Shown: one piece after another, positions 1-7,700 of the stretch
Position numbering within the stretch: position 1 is the stretch's first letter
Layout of the letters: every line of letters starts with the position of its first letter
Assembly: GCA_017648525.1 (NCBI GenBank)
Contig: JAGCIP010000011.1
Span: 1-11,297, forward strand
Direction: 5' to 3'
From: Clostridia bacterium
GTDB lineage: Bacteria > Bacillota > Clostridia > Christensenellales > Borkfalkiaceae
DNA length: 11,297 bases
Program-made: the position numbers and the translations under genes
Notes under the pieces: model-generated
The model's database searches: none
Told to the model about the DNA's origin: nothing
Seen by the model: only the letters and a program-made list of their open reading frames with translations

Positions 1-1005
1 AATTTCACCACGGTCAAAAGCCTTGATGGCTTTTGCAGGGTTAGTTGCTGTAATTTTTGCTATTTGTGGCAAGGTATAACCCGCATTGAAAAGATTTATT
101 GCAACCCTATCCATAGTGAGTTTACTACCAGAAAGGCTTCCGTCTATAACGTTAATATCTCTGCCGTCTTCATCTCCACCCATATAACAATCGGTAATCC
201 CAACTATTCTATCTATGCCAACAGTTTTAATAAGAAGTTTAAGCATTTCTTTTCTAACGTGTACCCACTCGCTATCACAAATAACTTCGTAATACATATC
301 GTCCATCAACATACAAGCGCAGTCGAAACTAACGTCTAAAGTACCGCTAAACGATTTAGGGTCTCTCGTCGTTCCTGTCGCATCAAATGTATGTGTTTCT
401 ATTCTTGCGCCATATCTATATGCTTTTTCAACTTGTTCATAACTAGCGTCGCTATGACCTAAGGCAATAACAACGCCTTGAGCGGTAGCATCTTTAATAA
501 AATCGTGCACGCCGTCAACTTCGGGAGCGCAAGTAATTTGGCGTACGATACCCGTGTCCAAATATTGTTGATAATCTTTTTTATCGGGATACACTTGTTT
601 AACTCCAGCACCCGTACCACGTTTTGAACTTAAATACGGTCCTTCTAAATGAGCGCCGTAAACGTTTTTCTTTCTCTTCATAGCGTCTTTAATTTTATAA
701 AGAGTATTTACCATTCTTTCATGATAAAAATCTCTATAAAGAGTCATCAACATGGTCGTTGTTCCTTTTGACAAATGAAAATCCGCCATTTCGTCTATAT
801 CGCCTTCTGGCGTATTTTTTCGGCTTGAATGGTTGTGAATATCTACAAAACCCGGAGCAATATAATCTTCTCCAACGTCAGTAATTGCATCGTATTCAGG
901 CACGTCTTTTCCTACGTAAATAATTTTTCCGTCTTCAATAACAACGTACCCGCCTTTAATAACGGTGTCCTTAAAAACAACGTTGCCTTTATATGCTTGT
1001 TTCAT
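1..1005 (-). CDS. nagA: N-acetylglucosamine-6-phosphate deacetylase (NagA family), 3' end cut by window
   Basis: Amidohydrolase-superfamily enzyme that removes the acetyl group from GlcNAc-6-phosphate (possibly another N-acetylhexosamine-6-phosphate) in the cytoplasm. The 335 visible residues show the family signatures in order: PGFVDIHNH (H57, H59), HLEGPY (metal ligand E121), LGHSDAS (H184), THTFDATG (H205), a VCD-like stretch ending in H249, and GITDCYMGG (D272, the expected catalytic aspartate). The final visible part, with LSGSKLTM and ATNPAKA, matches the late barrel, so about 45 residues should be missing compared with the roughly 380 usual. The ATG has AGAGGAG at 1012-1018, six bases upstream. 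It is the third gene of an operon behind a ceramidase-like and a NagB-like gene. All key residues are present, so activity is likely; the exact sugar is not readable. The family is secure, GlcNAc specificity less so. Confidence 0.93.
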   Translation of the reverse strand, partial: MKQAYKGNVVFKDTVIKGGYVVIEDGKIIYVGKDVPEYDAITDVGEDYIAPGFVDIHNHSSRKNTPEGDIDEMADFHLSKGTTTMLMTLYRDFYHERMVNTLYKIKDAMKRKKNVYGAHLEGPYLSSKRGTGAGVKQVYPDKKDYQQYLDTGIVRQITCAPEVDGVHDFIKDATAQGVVIALGHSDASYEQVEKAYRYGARIETHTFDATGTTRDPKSFSGTLDVSFDCACMLMDDMYYEVICDSEWVHVRKEMLKLLIKTVGIDRIVGITDCYMGGDEDGRDINVIDGSLSGSKLTMDRVAINLFNAGYTLPQIAKITATNPAKAIKAFDRGEI

Positions 1006-1023
1006 ATTTCTCTCCTCTATTAA

Positions 1024-1055
1024 CACACCCACTTTTGCGCACAAAAGTGGGTGTG
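1024..1055 (-). other. Strong intercistronic hairpin without U-tract
   Basis: Two 14-base arms (CACACCCACTTTTG and its exact complement) enclose a 4-base loop between the NagB-like stop codon and the nagA ribosome binding site. On the transcribed strand the stem is followed by TTAATAGAGG, not a run of T, so it does not look like a rho-independent terminator. It ends five bases before the nagA Shine-Dalgarno. Plausible roles, all inferred, are protecting the 3' end of the upstream message, marking a processing site, or tuning nagA translation. Confidence 0.85.
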
Positions 1056-1075
1056 GAAATTACAAATACAAAAAA

Positions 1076-2065
1076 TTAGTAACCTACTTTTTCCCAGCAT
1101 TCAAACGGAGCAGCAAGTTCGTCGCTTACTAAAACTTGCGTCTTCATTAATTGTAACATTGAACTAGGAATTAACGGAGTTACCGGTCCGTGAAGAACTA
1201 ATCTAGAAGTCATTCTTTGCCAAGAAGAGAAAGTTCCGTTAGTTAAAAGAGCGTGAACTTCTATTCTTTCTCTTGCGTTCTTTACGTCTACGGGGCCGAT
1301 TGTTGCAGCTTTCGGCGGAACGTCTGCTATATATCCAGATTGTCCAAATACTCCGTGTAATGAGTTTTGCGCTACCGTCAAAGGATGCAATTCAACTATT
1401 CTTGCCTTCATATTGAGCCATTCATCAATTTGAGCCTTTGTGGGTTCTACTGCGGGGTCAAATCCTTCGGGGAAGAAATCTTTAACAGGGTCAATAAACG
1501 CCATATGTCCAGTCCATCCCGGTGATGAAGAACAAATGTCTGCACCGCCTTCACCACAATCGGTTATCATATCAGAATAACTGTTGATATTCTTTGTGGT
1601 GGGATAGTGAACGTTTTCTAATGGCATACGTAATTTTTCGTCAATTTGGTATACCAAATATTTTAACATTGAGTGAGCAAAACCTGCTTGATAGGTTTCG
1701 GGTGCGATATTGCCGTCTTGGTCTGCCCATTCGTCCATAGCAAATAAATGAACGTTACGGCAGTCAACCTTAAAGTAGTTGATGAGTTGTGCAAGCGGAA
1801 TATAAGTATCAGGTTCGGGGTTTCCTAAAATCAAAGTGATTTTCTTGCCCTTTTCAGATGCTTCTTTAATTCTTGCGAATAAAGTTGCGATAAGAACGGG
1901 GTGCGGATTCATCATAACCTTGATGTTAAAATCGGGGTTTGCGTGTTTTTCTAAATCTTTTCCGCTGATTTTTCTTAATTTTTCGCAGAGTTCTCTGTCC
2001 TTAAAAGGCACGTAATCTCCTGGAATAAAATTAAAAGTAGATGCTGGTTCAAAAATTTTACTCAT
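1076..2065 (-). CDS. Diverged NagB-fold (sugar-phosphate isomerase/deaminase-like) protein
   Basis: A 329-residue member of the glucosamine-6-phosphate deaminase/6-phosphogluconolactonase fold, longer than the 266-residue E. coli NagB. Recognisable landmarks are MDEW (D111, matching the catalytic D72 of E. coli), GWTGHMAFIDP at 184-194 (the NagB DGHIAFNEP segment) and the PKAATIG stretch near 251. Several defining residues differ when aligned by eye: the DGH aspartate is T186, the following glutamate is D193, the phosphate loop TGGTP reads GNPEPD (81-86), the phosphate-binding arginine (R172) falls on L236 and the lysine (K208) on S280. H188 is kept. It may therefore act on another substrate, or have a different chemistry, in the pathway of its NagA and ceramidase-like neighbours. 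An upstream in-frame ATG would add six residues, but the ribosome binding site overlaps that extension and points to this start. It lies 65 bases after the ceramidase-like gene in the same operon. Confidence 0.85.
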   Translation of the reverse strand: MSKIFEPASTFNFIPGDYVPFKDRELCEKLRKISGKDLEKHANPDFNIKVMMNPHPVLIATLFARIKEASEKGKKITLILGNPEPDTYIPLAQLINYFKVDCRNVHLFAMDEWADQDGNIAPETYQAGFAHSMLKYLVYQIDEKLRMPLENVHYPTTKNINSYSDMITDCGEGGADICSSSPGWTGHMAFIDPVKDFFPEGFDPAVEPTKAQIDEWLNMKARIVELHPLTVAQNSLHGVFGQSGYIADVPPKAATIGPVDVKNARERIEVHALLTNGTFSSWQRMTSRLVLHGPVTPLIPSSMLQLMKTQVLVSDELAAPFECWEKVGY

Positions 2066-2072
2066 AGTTAAA

Positions 2073-2080
2073 CTCCTTTT
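2073..2080 (-). promoter_or_regulatory. Ribosome binding site that decides the NagB-like start
   Basis: The minus strand reads AAAAGGAG, followed by seven bases and the ATG ending at 2063. The upstream in-frame ATG at 2081-2083 is directly 5' of this site and has no purine-rich sequence of its own at proper spacing. Translation should therefore begin with MSKIF. Confidence 0.85.
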
Positions 2081-2130
2081 CATTATTATATTTTATTAAA
2101 AATTGTAAAATTTTAAGGTTATTTTACCTT

Positions 2131-3492
2131 TCATTTTTTTAATTGTCTTAATATTTCTTTATTGCACTCAACGATTTCTTCTGCAATAGTAGAAACGTAG
2201 TGTGAAGTTCTCGCTTCATACCCGCCTTCGTCAAAAGCCGATTTAACGGGGAAATATCCAAAATATCCGTTAGTTAAAGCGCAAGGCATAATCATACCGT
2301 AACCTTCGGTTTCCTTTATTTTTACGCCTATATCGGTAAACGGCTCACCTGGTAAGAAAACCATACCCACGTCACCAAGCCTTATACCTGCCATAGGTAA
2401 ATCTCTAGTAGTAGGTCCGCCATACATTCTGCACATACGGAGTGCTTCAGCAACCACCGTCGTCAACTGCATTGCCTTATAAGGTATTTCATCTTCTCTG
2501 CCAGAATCATACAATTCCTTATATTTCCTTGCCAATGGCATATCTTCTTCCTTGGGCACGTTAAGGCTAACGGTTAAGGTTTTGCTAATAATTTTCATTT
2601 CGTCAACGTCAACGTAAGCAACTTTATCAAATACTTGTAAAATTGTTCCCGCCAACGCACGCCCAACGAATCTTGCCATACCAGGGCTCTTCATTTCGTT
2701 ATCGAAACTGATTTCCGTATCGTTCATATCGCCGGGTATAGGATGAACGTTAGTGCTACCTACGTCTCCTTGACAGCCCATTATACAAATACATTTAGCG
2801 CCGTCTAACGTGTCCGCAATAGTTTTTCTTGTCCAACCTACCCAGTCCGAACAATACATATCCATATTAACGGTATCTGCGTGAATACCGTAGTTAAGCA
2901 TAACTATCGATTCCGCACCCTCTCTATCAAATCTTAAAACGTTTACCCTTCTATCAAGTTCCCCGATAGGTTCAACGATATCGGGCGAGTCAATCGGCGG
3001 GCAAGTAAAGGTCGTTCCGTCCTTCATTCTATATCTTCTAATATAAGAAATTCTATCAGGAGCGTGACCTACTGCATACCCCATTTTCGCAGGCTTAACG
3101 TCGTTAAGTGCTTCTATACCGGCTTCGCACACATTTTTGCAAAGAATTTCCACGTTTTCATTAATTAGTTTCTCGTCTGACGGGAACATCTCAGGATATC
3201 TATTATCTGGTGCTGTATGAGAGTGTGTTGCGCCTACCATAATTTTTCCAATGGGATCGCCTGTTTTTGAACTAATTTCATTCGCTATTCTATCAACTAA
3301 TTCTTTGCCTATGCCTAACGAATCCGATATTATAATTACAGATTTATTTCCGTCTACTTCAAACGCAATTGCTTGAGCATAAAGGTTGTCTATAAATCCC
3401 TGACCATATCTTGCTTTATAATATCCACTAATAGCAACGCCAAGCGGAGGATTTATACATCTTTCAGCATAACCAACTTTAAGTTTGTTCAT
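2131..3492 (-). CDS. Neutral/alkaline ceramidase-like zinc amidohydrolase
   Basis: A 453-residue protein with the N-terminal catalytic domain layout of the neutral/alkaline non-lysosomal ceramidase family, whose known members hydrolyse the N-acyl amide bond of ceramide using zinc. Visible landmarks are GATHSHTAPD (H90, H92), NYGIHADTV (H204), GCQGDVGSTN (239-248), PGEPFTDIG (E383) and NGYFGYFP...GGYEA (Y413, Y425), matching the expected zinc and substrate positions. The catalytic serine of characterised ceramidases sits in GDVSPN; here the segment reads GDVGSTN, so the serine is absent or shifted by one. The usual C-terminal immunoglobulin-like domain is missing, and there is no signal peptide, unlike secreted ceramidases. 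AAAGGAG lies about nine bases before the ATG. It is the first gene of an operon with NagB-like and NagA genes, so I infer an intracellular amide substrate related to amino sugars, not ceramide. Family confident, substrate unknown. Confidence 0.87.
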   Translation of the reverse strand: MNKLKVGYAERCINPPLGVAISGYYKARYGQGFIDNLYAQAIAFEVDGNKSVIIISDSLGIGKELVDRIANEISSKTGDPIGKIMVGATHSHTAPDNRYPEMFPSDEKLINENVEILCKNVCEAGIEALNDVKPAKMGYAVGHAPDRISYIRRYRMKDGTTFTCPPIDSPDIVEPIGELDRRVNVLRFDREGAESIVMLNYGIHADTVNMDMYCSDWVGWTRKTIADTLDGAKCICIMGCQGDVGSTNVHPIPGDMNDTEISFDNEMKSPGMARFVGRALAGTILQVFDKVAYVDVDEMKIISKTLTVSLNVPKEEDMPLARKYKELYDSGREDEIPYKAMQLTTVVAEALRMCRMYGGPTTRDLPMAGIRLGDVGMVFLPGEPFTDIGVKIKETEGYGMIMPCALTNGYFGYFPVKSAFDEGGYEARTSHYVSTIAEEIVECNKEILRQLKK

Positions 3493-3527
3493 AAGTACAA
3501 TCTCCTTTACATTATAAATTTGCAGTC

Positions 3528-3541
3528 AAGTTTCGAAACTT
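3528..3541. promoter_or_regulatory. LacI-type operator O1, downstream of promoter
   Basis: AAGTTTCGAAACTT is a perfect 14-bp palindrome with the central CG typical of LacI-family operators. It lies in the leader of the ceramidase-like gene, centred about 58 bases after the predicted transcription start. Its core GTTTCGAAAC recurs upstream of the promoter. The repressor encoded next door is the obvious candidate to bind it. Confidence 0.82.
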
Positions 3542-3545
3542 TATC

Positions 3546-3572
3546 ACGCAATTACTGCAATTTTTATTGCGT
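3546..3572 (-). repeat. Inverted repeat in operon leader
   Basis: Arms ACGCAAT (3546-3552) and ATTGCGT (3566-3572) are exact complements 13 bases apart, located between the predicted transcription start and operator O1. The inner GCAAT/ATTGC pair offers an alternative shorter stem. It could be a leader hairpin or a binding site for a second regulator; nothing here distinguishes them. Confidence 0.5.
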
Positions 3573-3598
3573 AAATAGAGCAAAACTAACTTGTTTTG

Positions 3599-3627
3599 AG
3601 TATACCACATAACCACCTTTGTGTCAA
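3599..3627 (-). promoter_or_regulatory. Sigma-A promoter of the amino-sugar operon
   Basis: On the minus strand a perfect -35 TTGACA (3622-3627) is followed by exactly 17 bases and the -10 TATACT (3599-3604), preceded by an extended -10 TGG. Transcription should start near 3592, giving a leader of about 100 bases before the ceramidase-like gene. Such a strong promoter flanked by two repressor sites suggests tight repression and strong induction. Confidence 0.88.
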
Positions 3628-3653
3628 CTAATTTTTAAACTTTTGAATATAAA

Positions 3654-4646
3654 TTAAGTTTCGAAACATTTGACTTTTGCTGTCGATTCTCGTACTACGA
3701 GTTCGGGTCTAATGAACACAGATTGAATAGTTTTGTCGTTTCCTTCAATCTTATTTTTTAAGAGTTTAAACGCCACCGAACAAAGAGACTCTCTATTGCT
3801 GTTTATACTCGATAACGCAGGGGTTAAATACGGGCAATAACGTGCATCATCCGCACCGATTATAGAAACGTCTTTAGGAACGGAAAGTCCGACTTCCTTT
3901 AAGGCTCGCATTGCACCGACGGCAATATCGTCGTACTGTGCAAGTATAGCGGTGAATTTTTCTTTAGATTCAATCAACTTTTTTGCGCCTTGATACCCAC
4001 AGTCGAAACTGCGCTCGTTTAATAGCAGGCAAAGGGAATCTTTAACCGTTAAATTTCTTGTTTGCATTGCTTTTTTATATTTGTTAAGACCGCCAACGCC
4101 AAACTTATCCCCTATAAACGCAATATCTCTATGTCCTAGCGAATAAAAATGTTCAATAGCGTCGTCAAAACCGCTATCGTTAATCCAAATATTATCGGTT
4201 TTACAATCGAGATTTTCCCCAGATATACTCACCACGGGAATATTGCGTTCTTTAATTTTATCAACTAAAAGCGGAGATTTCAAACGACCAAAAACAAGCA
4301 AAACGCCAGACACGTTTTTATCAACTAAAAAATGCACGGCTTTTTCTTCAAGGTCGGCGTCAAAATTACTTGTCAAAACACAACAAGTGTAACCGCTAGA
4401 TTGCGCAGAAGAAATAACGTCGTTTGCAACTTGAGAATAAAAAGCGTCGTCTATTTCAGAAGTTATAATTCCTATAGTCTTATCTTTATCCGTTTTTCTC
4501 GGGCGTTTTTCATAGCCCATTTCCTTTGCCACGGCACGAATTTTACTTGCCGTTTCTTGATTTAAATCGAGGCTATTATTAAGCGCCTTTGAAACGGTTG
4601 ACTTATTTATATTTAACTTTTTTGCTATTTCCGAAACTGTTACCAT
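3654..4646 (-). CDS. LacI/GalR-family transcriptional repressor
   Basis: A 330-residue DNA-binding regulator. The N-terminal helix-turn-helix spans about residues 3-24 (TVSEIAKKLNINKSTVSKAL), followed by the linker helix ending in KEMGYEKRPR near 50. From TIGIITSE (57) onward is a periplasmic-binding-protein-like sensor domain with the usual landmarks GHRDIAFIGD (171-180), YDDIAVGAMRALKEVG (238-253), VPKDVSIIGADD (256-267) and TPALSSI (275-281). Length is normal and nothing is broken. AAGGA precedes the ATG by about five bases. The gene lies directly upstream of the ceramidase-like/NagB-like/nagA operon in the same direction, and matching palindromes flank that operon's promoter, so it most likely represses it and responds to a sugar or sugar phosphate (inference). 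One operator overlaps its own last codons. I see no convincing promoter in the 57 bases before it; it may have one inside the upstream gene or be read from there. Confidence 0.95.
   Translation of the reverse strand: MVTVSEIAKKLNINKSTVSKALNNSLDLNQETASKIRAVAKEMGYEKRPRKTDKDKTIGIITSEIDDAFYSQVANDVISSAQSSGYTCCVLTSNFDADLEEKAVHFLVDKNVSGVLLVFGRLKSPLLVDKIKERNIPVVSISGENLDCKTDNIWINDSGFDDAIEHFYSLGHRDIAFIGDKFGVGGLNKYKKAMQTRNLTVKDSLCLLLNERSFDCGYQGAKKLIESKEKFTAILAQYDDIAVGAMRALKEVGLSVPKDVSIIGADDARYCPYLTPALSSINSNRESLCSVAFKLLKNKIEGNDKTIQSVFIRPELVVRESTAKVKCFET
3656..3669. promoter_or_regulatory. LacI-type operator O2, inside 3' end of the repressor gene
   Basis: GTTTCGAAAC (3658-3667) repeats the core of O1, and 12 consecutive bases (AAGTTTCGAAAC) are identical. 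It overlaps the last four codons of the repressor gene and lies about 71 bases upstream of the predicted start of the operon transcript. The two centres are 128 bp apart, roughly 12 helical turns, so looping across the promoter is possible. Confidence 0.75.
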
Positions 4647-4663
4647 ATCTTTCCTTTTATTAT

Positions 4664-4690
4664 AAAATCGGTTATTGAATAACCGATTTT
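4664..4690. terminator. Perfect inverted repeat, probable terminator after the helicase gene
   Basis: Arms of 13 bases (AAAATCGGTTATT and its exact complement) surround a single central base, 13 bases beyond the helicase-nuclease stop codon. On the transcribed strand the stem ends in ATTTTATAAT, a short T-rich tail, so it could terminate the helicase message, though the stem is AT-rich. It also sits just upstream of the LacI-family gene and could instead be a regulator site. Confidence 0.5.
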
Positions 4691-4703
4691 TAATATTGAC
4701 TTT

Positions 4704-7700
4704 TTATTTTCTCGATATAACTTCGCCGTTAATTTCAATATCGTTAGATATTAAGTGTAAAGCCGACTCCAAGCGCTCCATAACCGCATCTCCCCCACGG
4801 GTAAACCCAAGTTGTTTAATGAGCAGGAGAAACAAACCGCCCTTTTGAACGCTTACGTTTTGCTTTAGAATTTCTTTCATTCCTTGTGCTAATTCTTCAA
4901 GACAAATATACTTTATTTCTCTTATATAAGTAGCGTTTTCATAAGGAACTCTTAACATGGGAATTTCTTTATCTTTAATATATAAAAATCCATTTTTACG
5001 TACGATATTATAATCGGCGCAATTTCTCATTAAATATTGATATTCTTGACGTACTACGCTAGTCACCTTTTCTCTACCAAACAAAAAGCAAACACGCTTT
5101 AGGAGCCATTCTTCTGATATAGGCGCTTCAAGTTCAACGATTTCACGAATTACCTTAAATCTATCGTGGTTATGTTTTTGCGCAACGTAATAGTCGCCCA
5201 CCATAACGTATTTTGGGAATTCGAAAGGCTTTTCTTGCGATACTTCTTCAAAAGACACGCCGTTTATAGGTGCTTTTTCCTTTTTTTGTTTAGTCTTGGA
5301 ACTTTCAACCGCCAACTTGACAACTTCAATTAAGCGGTCTTTTTCCACCCGTTTATTTCTAAACCAGTCGGTTGACCAAATGCGGTAAAATTTCCAACCC
5401 ATCCGCTCTAAAATTTCTTGGCAAAGCCTATCTCTATCTCGTGCATTTTTGGAATTGCGATAAATTTCCCCGTCACACACGATTGCAAGTAAATAGTCGT
5501 TTGAATTAGGGTCTTTAAGTGCAATGTCTATCTTAAACGACGAACAGCCGACCTTTGTATCGACGGCGTATCCCTTTTCTTTCAAGAACTCACTAACTTC
5601 TAAAATAAAGTCTGAACGTTCGTTTTCAAAAGGATTTATCGTTTCTGCACGTTCTAAAGCAATTTCACCGTTTTCCGCATAGTCTAAATATTCTCTTAAA
5701 AGCCTTGCGCCTTGAGATTGAGTTCTCGTTAAATCTATATCGGTGTAATGCATAGAAGAAACTAATTGCACGTTATATTTAGCACGAGTGACGGCAACGT
5801 TCAATCTTCTCTCTCCGCCTTCTTTATTCACAGGTCCGAAGTTAAGAATTAATCTGCCGTCCACGTCTTTACCGTAAGCGACGCTGAAAATTATGGTATC
5901 CCTTTCATCCCCTTGCACGGTTTCAAGATTTTTAACAAAGAAAGGCTCTGCGTTATCAGACTTAAAAAAGTCTTCATATCTCGGGTCTAACTGTCTGCGC
6001 TTTGAAATAAGCCTATCAATTAAATTTTGTTGAGAAATACTAAACGCCACAACCCCAAGACTGCGTTCGGGGTATTTTTTCACGTGTTCAAACACTAAAT
6101 CGACTATTTTTTCCGCTTCTATGCGGTTAGTTCTCGTTTTCCTATCAAAAACACCGTCCACGTGATAGTAATCCACGCCTATATCTTTAGCGTCTTTCTT
6201 TGACGACGGAAAAGTCACCAAATCGTTTTCATAAAAATTCTTATTAGAAAACGAAATGAGTTGTTCAAAACGACTTCTATAATGCCATTTTAGGCGTTTT
6301 TGCGGGAACGCCGTTGCGCATATATCTAAAATCGATTCAAAATCGGTAACGTCGTCAAACTCTTCGTCGGTTTCTTCTTGAACGGCACTATTAAAGAAAT
6401 TGCTAGGTGGCATTTGCTTTGAATCCCCAACCACTATCAACTGATTACCACGGTAAATTGCGCCAACGGCATCTTGTGGAAAAATCTGAGATGCTTCGTC
6501 AAAAATAACCACGTCAAACTTCATATCGGGGCTTAAAAAGGTGCTTACGCTGAGCGGAGACATCAAAAAGCAAGGTTTCAACGTTTGCACAAGTTCGCCT
6601 ATTTCTTCTAAAAGCAATCTAATGCCCTTTTGCTTGCGTTTTTTCTCACTCTCCCTTAATAAAATAGCGATTGCACTACCTTGCGCAACCATATCAAGAT
6701 TAGGTCTTTCTGCAGATAATTCCGCCTTGATTTTCGCTTTGTTTATTTCAAAATGCAGTTGGTCTTTAATTTTGAACAACTTAACCGCTTCGTCGTGCGG
6801 TATGCGAGACAAAGATATCAAATTTTTAGATTCGTGTAAAACCGCATCCACCCATTGTGAATAAAAGGCTTTTTTATACGCCGAAACAATTTGTTCTTCT
6901 TTTACTTTTTGTTTTATTATAAAATCCACGAAAGAAAGTAACTCCATTTGGTCAAGTTGCTCTACCAACTTGGAAAATTCACACCAGTTGTCTAAATTAT
7001 CAACGCTCTCTAAACAGCCGTTAATTTTATTAAAAAAGCGGTCTAACTCAATCGTCGTAAGGTCTTTCTTCTCTAAATCAAACTGTGCAAGAATTTGCTT
7101 TTCGTCTTGTCCAAACTGTGTAAATAAACCTTCGTAACTATCGTAAATATCCGCAAATTCCGTCCGCTTTTCCGTATAATCTTGATAATTTAAGGTTGCA
7201 AGAGAGCCAAAAGTTACGCCTAGCGATTGAATTTTTAACAGTTCTTCAATATCTTTAGTTAAGGTTAAGAAATCGGTATTAACGCCGTCGTACGCCCCAC
7301 CTATTTTGCCTTTTATTTTGCTTTCTAACGCATTAAATTCTTTAAGTTTACTTTGGTAGATTTGCAAAGTATCCATCACGCTAACGGCAAGTTTATAATT
7401 AACACGCTTGCCGTCTTTTTTGCAAAATCTAACTTCCTTTATAATATCTCTATATTCCCCGCTAAACAGCCTTGAAAAGAAAGTATCGTAAACCCTTGTC
7501 AATTTTTTATAAAAATTTTGACCGTTAATCTTATATATTTCTTGGTCGAAGTTTTGTTCTAAAACTCTTTTTTTCGCAAGTATTTCACTTGCTAAACCTT
7601 TCATAGTGTTTACTGTGTTTTTAATGTTAAGTAAAGCACCGTAATTAAGCATGCGAGGAGTTATAAACTCGCTATCTTTTATAAGCTTAAAAAAGTCTTT

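Noticed and set aside
64..1023. Plus-strand open frames at 64-339 and 829-1023
   Set aside because: They lie antisense to nagA, lack plausible ribosome binding sites and encode low-complexity residues.
2085..2090. TATAAT on the minus strand before the NagB-like gene
   Set aside because: No -35 at the right distance, and the implied start would fall inside the ribosome binding site.
2115..2130. AAGGT/ACCTT inverted repeat just after the ceramidase-like stop
   Set aside because: A 5-bp AT-rich stem is too weak to call a terminator.
3373..3612. Plus-strand open frame across the operon promoter
   Set aside because: It is the reverse of the ceramidase-like 5' end, leader and promoter, with no supporting signal.
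4659..4664. TATAAT on the minus strand before the LacI-family gene
   Set aside because: The -35 position reads ATCGGT and the transcript would begin within the ribosome binding site.
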